A stretch of 64,000 bases of DNA from Sisyra terminalis (GCA_958496175.1 OY292279.1:12276001-12340000), one strand, 5' to 3'; shown: positions 24,331-36,835, counted from the stretch's first letter. Made by a program: numbers and translations. Notes: generated by a model not told the origin, from the sequence alone.

Positions 24331-26139
24331 AAGATGAATAAATCCTATCCTTGTTATCAGTTATATATTTTTGGGTCGGATGACGTTAAAAACCCATCCT
24401 TGTTGCCAAAGCTTCCTAAATGTAGCCCCTTGGCTTTTCATTTTTCAAAATTTTTTTTGCTCATTTGTTTCTTTGGTTTGATCGTCAATTTTCTTCGTTT
24501 GTTAATTCATAATTTCTTTTATAAATAAATAAACAAATTTGAAGAAAAAGAAAACTAAAGTTAGTCCTTCATTTCTAAATTCGGTCTTCTTCCCCTGGAA
24601 TTGATGTATTTCTATAGTTTTCCATTGGTTCATGTAAGATCGTTTGGTCATCTTTGAAGTCCTTGAATTGTACGTTTTAAGAAAAAATCAACAATATAAA
24701 AAAAAATACATGAAAATATGCATCCCATTAAGTACTATCACTGAAATATGGAATATTAAGACACCTATGGGAAAATAGAGGCAATGATTTCTATTCTCCC
24801 AAATTAGTTAATATTTGCTATATTATGAAGTTTTTTATCTGGAAAATACAAAATAAAATTCTTCCAAAAGGAGAGTGCTTCAGAAGTGAAATGTGTATGT
24901 ATCATTTATTTTGGTAATTTAAAACATTGAAATCAATGTTGGAAAGTTTAAATCACTAAATTTTTACTTATTTTCGTTTATTCTAGAAGAATTAATGTTT
25001 GTTCGTTCCTAGATATTGTTATTTCTCAGATAATAAGTGATTTTATCATCACAGTTACTTTGTTCCGTCATTTGCCAATAGATGACGGAACGCCATTCCC
25101 ATGGCGATTGATGCCATGTATCATGATAAGTGGTCTTTCCTCAATGCATACGCTTATCAGATTTGCTTATTGTACAAGAAAAAATCACGAATTTAAATCA
25201 TCACTACGTTAAAATTTTCATTTTTTTCCTGTACCTTTAATTCGTACTTAAAGTACTCCTCTTATACAGTATTTTTATTTAAATATTAATTTATCAAATT
25301 TAAAAAATATTCATTTATAGTCAACCATATTTCATAATATCGATGACCTTAAAATCCTTTTTAAATAATTGATATGTGTTATGAAGCATACATTAATTGC
25401 AGAAATGAGTTTTAATCAGAACTACATAATTAATAAGCGTTTGTTATCAATTATAACATGCTACTAATTTATTATTACCGATTCATATTTCAATAATGTG
25501 AGGTATAAATTGATCACCATTTTCGTCATTATTTGAACTTTAATAAGGTTATATACGAAGATTATCAATTAAAACATGTGATATTCAATGTAATTGTTAA
25601 CTGTTAATTATTGAATAATCACTGAATCAAATTAAAAACTCAAACAAATGTAACAGAATTGATAGATTTAGATACTAAATTGTTAGTTTACTTATTCATT
25701 AGATTATATAATATTTTATATAATATAAAAGTATGACCTTAGAACTTAAAGAAGACATGGGTCTTGAAGATGCAGATCACAGTGGAAGATTTGAAATACA
25801 GGAGAGATTATCCCCTCGAACGTATATTTTCCATATGCTAAAAGAAATAATCATGTCCTACTTTATGTCTTAATTTGAAAATTTACCTAGCAAAGGGGGT
25901 GGGTGACGATTAAATACCTATAAAAATTATTTCAAATTTAAAATATCCTACCAGAAAATATCAATAATTCATTCAACCCTCATATAGTTTTCTGAGGGCG
26001 TTTTTCAAAGGCTTCATAGATAAATAAATTGGTGTTCATCTAGTGCATCTAGTGCATCAAAAAATGATATTTTGAATTCCAAAAATATAAAAAAATTTTA
26101 ATAGATGATAAAATTCAGATCTCAGCTTTCATATTTTTT
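24331..26139. other. Unassigned AT-rich sequence
   Basis: No gene recognised apart from the hairpin pair at 25062-25106. A 64-codon plus frame at 24334-24528 resembles no known protein. Confidence 0.4.
25062..25106. repeat. Two adjoining perfect hairpins
   Basis: GTTCCGTCAT (25062-25071) pairs with ATGACGGAAC (25082-25091) over a 10-nt loop. It is followed directly by CGCCAT-TCCC-ATGGCG, ending at 25106. The stretch is GC-rich against an AT-rich background. The function is unknown. Confidence 0.6.
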
Positions 26140-26412
26140 AAATAAGAAGAAAATTCAGGTTATTTAAGATCTTTTTGTTTTATATTTATTATTTTTATTA
26201 TTCAATTAGCTACGTTTCGTTACGTATCGTTACTTCATCAGGCTTCTTGATTCAAAAAAAAAAAATATTTATTGAATTTAAATTGAAAATATTTTTGTGA
26301 ATCAAGAAGCCTGAGGAAGTTACGATTAGTAACGAAACGTAGCTAATTGAATAATAAAAATATTAAATACAAAAACCGATCTAAAACAACCTGAATTTTT
26401 TTCTCATTTAAA
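26140..26412. mobile_element. Hairpin element with paired hammerhead-like motifs (family b)
   Basis: Arms of about 110 bp (26140-26253 and 26299-26412) are inverted copies around an AT-rich spacer. Each arm holds a hammerhead-like motif: plus strand at 26300-26351, minus strand at 26201-26253. The plus copy reads ATCAA-ga-AGC, CTGAGGA, A, GTTAC-gatta-GTAAC, GAAAC, GTA, GCT-aa-TTGA. AGC/GCT and TCAA/TTGA form stem I with an internal loop, and GTTAC/GTAAC is stem II. The minus copy has CTGATGA but a damaged stem II (GTAAC/GTAAC). Both cleavage sides face outward. No protein. Confidence 0.65.
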
Positions 26413-29224
26413 AAATATAATTTTAATCAAATTTTGAAGTCCATACCTTTCGAATTTTATTCGACTACCGTTTGGTTGTAAGTTCTAAACTTGTTTTTCT
26501 CCCTGTCACTTGGTTCATCTAATTTTTTTGAAACTTTAAAAAAAAATAATTATATTTTACGGAACAAAAACATAATTTTTTGCATGTTTTATACAACTAA
26601 ATTTGGAAGTTCCGTTTTTTTAAGGGATGAGTTGGAGAAGAGTAATCTAAAACAGTTTATTATTTCAACAAATATTTACTTTTTGAAAACCGATAACATT
26701 ATTAAAATGAGTGAATGATTTTGTTTGTTATAGGAAAATTAAATTGTATTATAAAATAATCGAAATTTAGTTGTATAGATTGTATTGTTTGAACGGGAAT
26801 AATTGAAAATATTTATACTATTTTATATTAATGCACTTCTCATCCCTTTGCCCCCAACAAATGAAGTGTAGTTGACAATGGAGTTCAATTAGAATATCAT
26901 TTTTAAACATGTCATTTATGTGTTTTTATTTAACTGTTTTTCAAATAGGGGATGAAAATGGAAAAATTATTAATCAAAAGATATACGTATTAATTCCAAC
27001 TAACTTTTAAGCCAATTGTTTTTATGGAAAAAAAAAACGTTACGAAAGTCAATTAAATCATCGTGTAACGAACAATGCGTTTTATTTTGCAGGATGGTTT
27101 TTGAAAATGGAAAAAAATTTATATTATTTCAAAACGAAAGCTCGTTGGAAAGTTATTTATGACAGGCATTGTTTCCAAATACAGACCGAGACTTTGGTGA
27201 ATTATTCGGTAACGCGTATTGTTCAAGACCGTTACGTTGTTTTCGAATGTTCTAACGAAGACGGTTAGGGTTTATAGTCGCAAATTTGCTTTGTTCTCAT
27301 CCGACATGGCTAAATTAGGTACAGGGGGGCGTGTATTAAAACAATTTTTGAACCTAATCTGAGACAAAACGGGAGATATGGTACTGTGATTCATTGTCAC
27401 TAAAGTGAACCAATTTGAAATATAAAACTTTTATGAGTCGGAAATCATAAGTGATTTTCATCGAAATCGGTTTTTTCCCCGGAAATTGCACGGAATTGAA
27501 TAGTTGAGGCAAAAAAATGAATTTCATCTCTACACGATTTTGATTGGTTTAATGTATAATAATAATAATATAGAAGAGAGTAATTGAATATTTTCGGATG
27601 GTTTAGTCAGATTATTTCCGAATCGTGTTCCCTCGATCGGAAACAAATAATATGCTGACTTCGTCCAGACGAATCGTATAGCCGATAGATATTTTGTCCG
27701 TTCATGTGACGAGGGTTGCCACCCCATTAGAAGCGCACCACCCAACAAAACCTGGTTCTAGTCCAACCACCTCCACGTCTATTCTTAGTCCCAAAATCGC
27801 CATTCCGGAAAATATGTTCAATACAAAATATCACAATATAAACCCACATCCTCCATTTTCATCTCCTCATAAATACAATGCCAAATTTCAAAGGACGTTT
27901 TCGAACATTTCCATTTCCACCCCATCGGCAAAAAAAAAACACACACTTTCATACAATCAATCGTCATTCATTTTCACGCAGTTATTTTTTTTCCCTACAT
28001 TAAAACAGTGGGAAATTCATCAAAAATCAAACATCTGATTAATCCTGTTGAAACTTTTCGGGATTAATTTTTATTTATATTGGAAAAGCAAATATTAAAA
28101 ATATTATTTTTTGTAATAAGGAAAATGGAAAAATGAGGGAAAATTTGAATGAATATTGACGGATGATTTTTGAAGAGTTATATCAACCGACATTTTATTG
28201 TTCACCGACGTGTGATAATAGGCTACTGAAATTTATTCTTCAATTTGTATTTCCTTTTAGCAGATTTTTCAACATTTTTTTTTCTTCGCTCGACGAAAAC
28301 AAATTTGCCCTTAAGACCTTGGTTACAAATGGTGGCAATTTAAATAGGGTGTTGGTAATTTCTAAGGTAAAACGCAAATATTTTTATCTTTCTTAAATAA
28401 ATCAAGAAAAAAATACGTTATGTTTTTGATGATTAAAATGAAAATTTTTAAGCAATTTAAAACAACAATGTACCGTATACTTCTACATATTTTAGCAATT
28501 CAAAGAGGAAGAAGTGGTGGACAAAAGTTAAAAGATGAAGTATTTCATTTTATTTTATTTCGCAGCTAAACAGTTTGAATTGTTTCTTTTTTCTGTTTAT
28601 TTCAAAGATTTTATTCTTAAAGTCAAAGATACAAAGACTTTTCATAGGTCAACCGGTTGCTTCTGTTGAAACATCTACAAAAAGCATGTAAAGTTTTAAT
28701 GTTTTACTTTATCTTTTATTTTTTTCGAATTTCCTTGTTTCTTCAATGAAAATTTTATTGTTTTTCCTTTGATTTTCTTGGGTTTAAACATGAAAAATTG
28801 ATAAAACTAATGAGCCATTGTTCCGAAGTGTCACAAAAAGGCTTTTAATCATAAGTCAATCAATAAAAAAAATATTTTAAACTTTTTGTTTTAAACTTTT
28901 CCTCTAGTTTTCTAGTTAGAAGTACGGTAATATAGAAGAAGGTATTCCAATCTTGGAATGTATGATGGGAAATGTGTCAAAATATGGCGTAGCCAAAGGT
29001 GTTTCTGGAGTACTATCTAACCGAAATTATATACTTTTATGCTAACAGTAAAAATTAGTACCCTAGACATATATTTGGTGACATAATTTCCATATAAGTC
29101 AAATTGATTCACACCTGAGGAAAATAATCAACGTTTAATGAAAAACGATTCACATTTCTTGATCATCATTTGCTCAGTATATGGAATTAGTTGATTAATG
29201 ATTAATGGGAATTTAATGATTAAT
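26413..29224. other. Unassigned sequence
   Basis: Mostly AT-rich. 27050-27330 and 27580-28000 are more complex, with frames open on both strands, but no domain is recognised. They could be unique intronic DNA. Confidence 0.4.
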
Positions 29225-30060
29225 GGGATTAACCTCCATGTAAGCGGATGACATCGCCATCATCATCCTGTACAATGATCTTCATAGGGCCGTTCAGAAA
29301 ACCCAACAGTTTATCAACCACCTATCTTCCTGGTAAAGTAGATAAAAAATTATTGTAAATCCATCTAAAAGCATCGCTAAAATCTTCTCCCTAAGATGTT
29401 TTTCCAACCAACTGGAGCCTATCGTACTGGATCACATGAAAATTCCATGGAGTGAGAAAAAAACACCTGTTAAATATCTGGGCATACTTCTGGACTCGGA
29501 ATTAACCCAGCAAAGCCACATTTCAGGTAAAATCACAGAAGTCAACACTCGACTCATCCACCTATACCCACTTACCAACAGAAGGTCTCGTCTAAGTATA
29601 GAATGTTCAATGATGATATACAAATCAGTCATTAGACCACTTCCCACATACTCTTGCATAGTCTGGCTTCCATCTTTAAAGAAAAATCACAATGATCTAC
29701 AGGTGTTCCAAAATAGAGACTTAAGAATCATCACTAAAGCTCCCTGGTATGTGAGAAATAACCATATTCATCACGAAATGAACGTCCCATACATAAATCC
29801 AACTCACAAAGAATTCCCTTAAGGACCTGGAAAATTGTCCTAGTGCAGTAAAACTAGGCTTGGGGAAAACTATAAATCAAAGAAGGATGAAGCGGAAACT
29901 CCCACAAGAGTTCCAAAAAATAGCAGTTGCTTGACCATAAGGTCAAGAACAATCAACCAATAAAAAAATAAAAATGACAGAGGAATAAAGTTCGACTTCT
30001 CCAGCTACTTAAACGCCGCTAAAGATCAATTGCCTGCTATCACCACCATGAAATAGCGAT
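29225..30060 (+). pseudogene. Jockey-clade LINE reverse transcriptase remnant
   Basis: The stretch begins within the palm domain. ADDIAIII at 29243-29266 is the YADD catalytic box with its Tyr codon changed to a stop (TAA). A 128-codon frame at 29436-29822 follows with KYLGILLDSELTQQSH, LYPLTNRRSRLSIECSMMIY and KSVIRPLPTYSCIVW, then KAPWYVRNNHIHHEMNVP. This is the thumb and connector region of Jockey/X-type ORF2. The Met at 29436 is internal to the LINE and is not a true start. Downstream the reading decays through stops to about 30060. The copy is 5'-truncated and dead. It belongs to the same clade as, but is not a copy of, the fragment at 16999. Confidence 0.82.
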
Positions 30061-31691
30061 ACATTGCTGAACTGGTCCAAATTTCATAATATTCCACAAA
30101 AAAAAATCCAGAAAGTATTGCAAGATTGGATTACTATCTTAAATATTACCTTAACTAGGAGGTACCTCAAATATGTTTAGGATACTTTGGTAACCATTTT
30201 ATGGTAACAATATGAGCGCTGACCCATTTAGAAACATTTCCTTTTCATTATTATAAAAAACAACACATTTTCTGATCCTCCTAATATATTTAATGATTTC
30301 TCAATTCCTGAACTTTTTATAATTGTTAAAATCACTTAAAATCTTTTCTAATTATAAAATAAAGATGAATAACTACAAAAAAAAGGATTTTAAAGTTACC
30401 ATGATTTTTTACTGACTAATTTATCAACAGGACTAGTCAGTAAATATTTAAGACTTAATTAATATCAAAATATGGTATTATAGGTGTTGAATAAAAGAAT
30501 GAAAAAAATATATATAAAATTTCAAAGTTCATAATTCATATGACAAAACGATTTATTAAAAGAAAAACTTCTATTACTCTTTATTTTATTATTGATTTGA
30601 AAAAATAACAATTACTCAATGACAGATTAATCAAGAGGAATGAAAAAGATTTAGTCATTTATCTTTTTTATGACATTACAAATATGTGTTATTGCTATTA
30701 AATTTTTTCTGTTCAGATTTTTTTTTCAGTAAATTTATCGATGGGAATATTACAGGCTTGAACCCTATTGAAGCAAATTGAAGTTAATGATGAAGAAAAG
30801 TAATTGTTAGTATGAAATTTTTCATACTAGGATCTAATTTTCCTCAATATACAGTCATAGAACAAGCTTAGATTTGATCATTGTCCAGGGATAGATTGCA
30901 AATATGAAAATAAGGAAATAAAATAAGATCTTTGAAAATTAATAATAAAATAAACGTAGAAAAATTAAAAAGAATGATTTATTGATGTTAAAAATGCAAT
31001 ATTCATTAAAAGCTTTTAGAGGCGCAAAAAAAAACGCTAATAACAAAAATAATGCAAAATCGAAAATAAATTTCTTAAATTGGGAATGTTTTTCACCGCA
31101 AGTCTATTAATAATATTAAAATATTTTAGTGCTCTTGTTAAATACTAAAAGATGCTCTCTTTTATTTACGTCTTCACATAACCTTATTATCTTTTCCGCA
31201 AAAGTTACATTCGAATAAAAATAATAATCACAATATAATCATTTAGGTTTGAATGAGCTTTTAAAGTTTATATTCACTCCGGCAATCTCTAGCGAATAAT
31301 TTAATAAAAGCGCCATCTGCTGAAAAAGATTAACGATAAACCAATTTAAATAAAAAAAATATGCTTTTTTTATTCCTTTGTTGTTTTATGATTGAAATAA
31401 AAATTCAATTAGAAATTGTGTTTAAGAGATGAAAAGTGTATAACACTGTTGCGTCTGTTTTGATCGAACGAGCACATAACGGTCGAGAAATTTTTTTCAA
31501 ATAATTTATTATAGGATGTCTATCATATATATATTTTTTTTTTTGATCAAAAGCTTTGAAAATTAAGAAAGAATGTGTAGAATCTATGGTTCTGAAGAAG
31601 TTTATGTCAATAATTGAAAAAAACTGCTTTAATTGGATAATTTTATGTAAGTTTTTTTTGGTTTTTAAATTTTTTTGTATGAAGTGTTTAA
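30061..31691. other. Unassigned AT-rich sequence
   Basis: No gene or repeat recognised. Confidence 0.4.
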
Positions 31692-32337
31692 GTTATGGGT
31701 AAAATTAGATTGACGAATAAACCTAGGTTTACCCTGGTAAACTGCGGATTAATCAAGAAACATGGGTAAAGTACGAAATACAACTGAAATTGGACATGTT
31801 TCGCGCTTTATCCGGGTAAACCACGTTCTACCCATTTTCACTTGGTTAAAGTTGGGTGTAGGAATTATTAAAGATATCAAATTATATCTCCGTTTGTGTG
31901 AAGGTTGCCAAAAGAAACTGGAATCTGCCAAGAATGGACTTGTGGTTAAACCAATGGTGTTTTCGGAGAAGAACAGCCGTTGTCAAGTGGGCCTGATTGA
32001 TATGAAGTCCCATGCAGATGAAGAACACAAATTTATCATGGTATATCAAGACCACTTAACAAAATTTGTTTTATACGTGCATTAAAATCGAAAAGAGCTG
32101 GGGAGGTTGTGAAGAATTTTATAAACATATTTTGCATTTTTGGTACTCCATCTATACTAAAATTAGACAACGGCCGGGAATTTGCAAACCGTGTCATTGA
32201 AGAGTTATGTTCCATGTAGAGTGGGCACAAAACAGTACATGGCAAACCGAGCCACTACTTTAGCCTACTTTACCCATGTTTCTTGAGTTTACCCTGGTAT
32301 ACCTAGGTTTACTCGTCAATCTAACTTTACCTGTAAC
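31692..32337. mobile_element. Short TIR element carrying an integrase fragment (Ginger-like)
   Basis: Terminal inverted repeats of about 70-80 bp at 31692-31771 and 32266-32337: GTTATGGGTAAAATTAGATT on the left against GTTACAGGTAAAGTTAGATT in reverse complement on the right. Each contains AAACCTAGGT and AAGAAACATGGGTAAAGTA. Between them lies the integrase pseudogene at 31860-32255. DNA transposons with a retroviral-type integrase and TIRs are known as Ginger elements. Assignment to Ginger rests on this combination, and the terminal bases do not clearly match that family. No target-site duplication was evident. Confidence 0.7.
31860..32255 (+). pseudogene. Integrase core-domain fragment, KRBA2-like
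   Basis: The frame reads CEGCQKK (remnant of the zinc-binding motif), VVKPMVFSE, QVGLIDMKSHADEEH, KFIMVYQDHLTKF, and after a frame change near 32085, LDNGREFANRVIEEL and KTVHGKPSHY. The order matches the rve integrase core seen in KRAB-A domain-containing protein 2-like arthropod proteins: first Asp in LIDM, second Asp in DNGREF, then a downstream Glu. The open frame at 31762-32085 starts inside the left TIR, so its first third is not protein-derived. Frameshift and truncation at both ends make it non-functional. Confidence 0.78.
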
Positions 32338-32434
32338 ATTTATATAATATAAAAAAATATGGTCTTATTAAAAGAATATATTTACAAAAGTAAAGTATAA
32401 ACATAAATATGAACAATAGTTCAAAAAAATGTAC

Positions 32435-32790
32435 TACTAGCGTATTATCCAGATACGTATTTTGATCGCTATGCAATCTTCCTTAGTGGTTATCAAGAAG
32501 TATTGGATCGCTTCGTTCCTGATTGCTCCAAACGGATCTATCTCAATTAATACGTTGAGTTTTTGTTTTTTTTGGATGTATTTTTGGAGGAGATTATGTT
32601 CCTTCTCTTTCCTATCACCAAATTCTTCATAGGTAACTCAAAAAGTGCCAAACTTTGAATTCTTCCAATCTCTTAATTCAATTCCATTTATCATATCACA
32701 TAGAAGTTACGGGTCAATCCAATACTACTTGATCGCCACTGAGAAAGATTGCTTGGCAATCGAAATACGTACCTGGTTAATACGTCAGTA
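32435..32790. repeat. Inverted repeat pair, arms about 74 bp
   Basis: 32435-32508 and 32717-32790 are inverted copies with roughly one mismatch in five. Shared words include CGTATTA, TACGTATTT, GCAATCTT and AGTATTGGAT. The spacer of about 210 bp has no ORF of note. It has foldback form, but I do not see a CTGATGA/GAAA core in the arms. Possibly the ends of a small non-autonomous transposon. Confidence 0.65.
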
Positions 32791-34153
32791 ATAGATTTTT
32801 TTGAACTTTTGTTGAAATTAATACTAATATTTTACTTTCGTAAATTATATTACATAAATTAGGCCACAAAGTGTTTTAAATAATGTATAAACAGTATAAC
32901 AGTTCAAAGTCAGCAAAAAAAAAAAGATTTTATTATCTAAAAAGAATTTTTTCTTTGAAAAATTATTAAAGGAAAATTTGAAAAGTATCACTTTGTTTTT
33001 AAAGAAATAATTTATGGTAAAATACTGAAATGAAAATCATCATATCTTTGAAATAAATATCCGGGAGATTCATTTTAATCCTGGCGAGGAAACAGTGATT
33101 GAACCTCGTAGGAATTGAGGCAAATATTTGCCGTTGATTAAAAGCCATATTATTTTTATCGTTGAAAACTATCGTTTGTATAAGTCATTTCCCCAACGGG
33201 GACATTAGATTAGTAGTGTGTAATATATATTATCCTCATTCCATTTTGAATTCTCTTCGAATATTTCCATAAAATTACAATTTTTTAATTAACATCCAAC
33301 CGAATGATTAATGGTTCGGCTCGAAGAATTTTCGGAACTGCCATATTATATATTTTATTCGTACTTTAATATTATATGTATACTACGCAAATATTTGCAT
33401 GAATTTTTCCCGGTCGGGGGCTTTTTTTTTGGTGAATTTCATTTGAATGGCCTACAATTTTATTTCCATTCTATAGTTTGACTAAATGAAGTAATAAAAG
33501 AGACAGTTTATTTCCAGCAGCTTTCCACTGCATCCATTTACTTAATTGAGAGTGCATTTCTCTATTTGTTCTTTCATTTTCTAAGTGCCACTCAATTATA
33601 TGTATGATCGCAGAGGGATGAGAACAAGTTGGAAAATATAATCAGAAAAGTTAAAAAAAGATTTTCCTCTGCGTCATATATGCTACACGTTTCCAATCTT
33701 CGTGATTTTCACACCTGGGGCATGTTTTTTTTTTAGATTGGATTGAATTCAAAAAATCAACTCATATTTGGGGGTTGTTTCTCGATGTTGGAAACGTTAA
33801 AAAAATATGGGAAAGTAAACTTGCCTTAGTCGCTTTTAGTATCTATTTGACTCATTTATTTGTAAAGTTTAAGTGGAAAACGTGAGCTCGTCGAAGAAGT
33901 TTTCAAATGAGGGTGGAGTTAGCGAAGGGTGGTTTTATATGTTCTTGTATACTACTCATACAAGCAAGTTTTCAGATTGTATGTGGTTTTGTAAATAAAT
34001 AAATAATAAGCGTTCAAGTCTTCGTTTTGGGATTTGAAGGAGAGCAGGTGGAAAAAAATTGGGGGGGTGGAATAGTGAACGCTATAGGGGTTGCTGGATT
34101 AGGATTGCACATGCACTAGTTGGAGGTTAACAGTTATAAGATCGCAGTAAGAC
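32791..34153. other. Unassigned sequence
   Basis: 33050-34150 is non-repetitive and less AT-rich than average. No coding sequence recognised. Confidence 0.4.
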
Positions 34154-34228
34154 CACGAAGGAAAATAAAGAGAAGACACACAAACGAGACGATTTTCATC
34201 CCCCGCATGACTTTTCCTCGGTTGTTAC
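34154..34228 (-). CDS. Candidate signal-peptide exon of the DIP-like gene
   Basis: The minus strand has an acceptor (GGCTATTTTCTTTCCAACAG) with the exon beginning at 34228. A Met at 34208 or 34199 starts MKIVSFVCLLFIFLRG: a charged start, about 12 hydrophobic residues, then a polar turn, as in a secretory signal peptide. A DIP protein needs such an exon just before the Ig exon. Two possible donors (at 34157 and 34154) are both phase 1, matching the phase-1 entry of the exon at 9031. The donor sequence (G|GTCTTA) is a poor match to consensus, which is the main weakness. Without splicing, the frame would end eight codons after LRG. If correct, the intron to the Ig exon is about 25 kb. Confidence 0.35.
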
Positions 34229-35820
34229 CTGTTGGAAAGAAAATAGCCGACATTAAAGTTGCACAAGCCACTCGGTTGGTATAAATGTATGGTGCGGTTT
34301 GTGTATATAAAGTTGTCAAGTGGTGGCTCCGAAGAAAATGGGTTACATCCCCCACCCCCGCCAACATCCCCAGCAAATTTTCAACCACTACCCAGATTTA
34401 AGTCCCGTTCTAGTTTCATCTACTTAATTGTCATAGTTGGAGATATTTAACGAAAATGTAACCGCACAACTTAGATTGATCTATTCGAGAAAATTATCCA
34501 CCCACACAACGGAAATTCCAAATGGAAATAATTGAAAAACTAATACATGCAGCATGGAGAAAATTGCAACAGTCCAACTACCATATCGGCAACACTCCGC
34601 ATTTTTGTTCTATTCGTTTAGATGGAAATGCAGCTTTGATCGGATTTGGTGTTCGGGAAATTTTACAAATTATCTGAATAAATATGTTTGTGTACAGGCA
34701 ATAGAAATACAAGTTTAATTCAATTCCGAGGGATTTTAAAAGCTTATAAATAAACTATGTGAAATTGCTCTCGTGTGTTTCCGATAAAAGACTTTAAAAT
34801 TTGAATAGCTTTAAAATTTAAATTGAGAAACCGAACGAGAAAACATTCTCTATAAAATTGTTAGCAATCTTTCACATATTTTTAAATCCTAATCCCAATA
34901 GAGGTAATTCAATTACAGATAAATCAAGCCATATGTTTATAAAAAAACTATACCTGAATACAGCAATCTATAAATGCAAGCACTTATAGATTTCTCTCTA
35001 TATAAGGAGATAACAAATCAAAAATTGTGTCGTTTAATTGAACAAGGAACTTGATTTTCCCATAAACTATTGACTTTTGCAGTCTACTTTCTGCTTTAGG
35101 TAAACATTAGATTGCTTATCAAAACAACCACATGAAAAAACGATCTAAAAAGAAGGAAAATGTATTGTGATTTTATTTTGGTTTAAACCGAAAATCCTTT
35201 GTCTTAAATTTACTCTATTTTGTTTTTTATTTAAGCTACTTTGTAGTCAAAAGCAAATCAGCATATGTAAATATTTTTTATTTGGATTAAGAATAAATGC
35301 AATCTTTCTAATACAAAATTGCATCTGCGCCTCTACCATGAATAAGAAATTAGAATTAGAATTGTATGTAGATATGTGTGCATGAAAAATATTATAATGA
35401 TTTTAGTTTCAGTAACGGATATGGCATTGTTTCAAATTCTTCCAGATATGGTCATAAGAATTTATAGAAATTATGAAAAGTTTTACAGTCTTTAAATAAC
35501 ACAAGTCTGCAGCAAAATGCTATCTGGATGTTTTCAACTGATTTTTATGATTTTAGCAGTTTGGAAAGCTAAAAAATTACTTAAAAAATTCCACAACCTC
35601 TGGTTATTGTGCAAAACGCCAAATTTTAATATCAAAAAGGATTTTTTTTTGACTAACTTGTAGTCACAGATAAAATGACACAATTTTACTTTGGTTATTA
35701 TTTTTAAATGTATACAGGCCATAACTTTCATAACTCTTTAAATAAATAACGCCATATGTGAACTAAATTATCAAACATATGTAACCCGAAAGTACGCGTT
35801 TCGGTAGTATAGAAAGCTTT
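34229..35820. other. Unassigned sequence upstream of the candidate exon
   Basis: 34230-34450 contains a C-rich run and TATATAAAG on the plus strand at 34304. The rest is AT-rich with no gene recognised. Confidence 0.4.
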
Positions 35821-35848
35821 GCAGTATAATTACGTGGTAACCCATTCA

Positions 35849-36835
35849 TTTAAGATCTCATATGATCCAGCACAGTGGCGTATTTTCATAGATTCTTCAA
35901 AAAGAAGCCTTAATGCAATTCTGCTTCACAATGACAGTTTCTATGCTTCCATTCTTATCGGGCATTCCGTACATCTCAAGGAAACCAACAAGAACTTGCC
36001 ATTGGTTCTTTCCAAATTAAAATACAAAAATCACGGTTGGCATGTGTACGGGGATTTTAAAATCTTGGCCATGTTGCTTGAACAGAATTCGGAATTTAAT
36101 AGCTTCCCTTGCTTTTTGTGTCTTTAAAATAGTAGAGATTGACTAAATCGCTGGACCAAAAAGTTTTGGCCTTCGAGGGAGCTTAAAATTGACAAAAGGA
36201 CGTTTTGTATATTTATATGGGATTTTAGTGTCTTTTCATCAAGTTCTTCTACCACCGTTTCAAATAAAGCTGAGATTAAGCAATTCGAAAAATTACCTCC
36301 AAGAGATGAAAATTGTTTCAAACACTTAACATCAAAGTTTCCAGACCTTTCAGAAGCAAAGTTTAAGAAACATGTTTTCGTTGGACCATATATTAAATGG
36401 CTTAAGGCTGATCTAGAAATCATCACAACCATAACAGATACTCAATGAGAAGAATAAATTGTCATTAAAGAGATCTTATGGAATTTTTAGGCAATAAAAA
36501 AGTTCCTAACTACAAACTAATCGTCAATAGAATATAAAAAGCATTTCAAGTTTTTGGTTGTCTAATGAGTTTAAAAGCACATATTCTTCATTCCCACTTC
36601 AACTACATTTCAGAAAATTTAGGAAATTTAACTAAAGACGAAAGTTAACGATTTCACTATGATATTATGGAGATGGATAAAAGATTCCAAAGAAAATTGA
36701 ACATCTTAATGATGGTTAACTACTGTTGGACGTTTCAAAGAAATCTTCCAGATGCTTCCAGAAATCTTCCTACAAACGAAAATGAACCAAAAGGAGTTTC
36801 ACTGAGAAAAAGAAATGTGTTTGATGCTTACTAAT
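35849..36835 (+). pseudogene. Decayed transposon-borne protein, unnamed arthropod repeat family
   Basis: Conceptual reading across stops: WRIFIDSSKRSLNAILLHN, YGDFKILAMLLEQ, FPCFLCL..NSRD, LPPRDENCFKHLT, FVGPYIKWLKADLE, FIPTSTTFQ, RFHYDIMEMDKRFQRKL and MMVNYCWTF. From memory this block order (CFLC..SRD, HSHLDYFPENL, FH.DI.EME.R) is found in many repetitive uncharacterised arthropod proteins. I do not know its enzymatic role. The first 102 codons (35819-36127) are open and the rest is broken by stops and shifts. A second copy lies on the other strand at 54720-55310. Confidence 0.65.

Noticed and set aside
34134..34388. An 84-codon minus-strand ORF as a complete small gene
   Set aside because: The upstream half is not protein-like and a good splice acceptor interrupts it. 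Only the signal-peptide part was kept, as a candidate exon.
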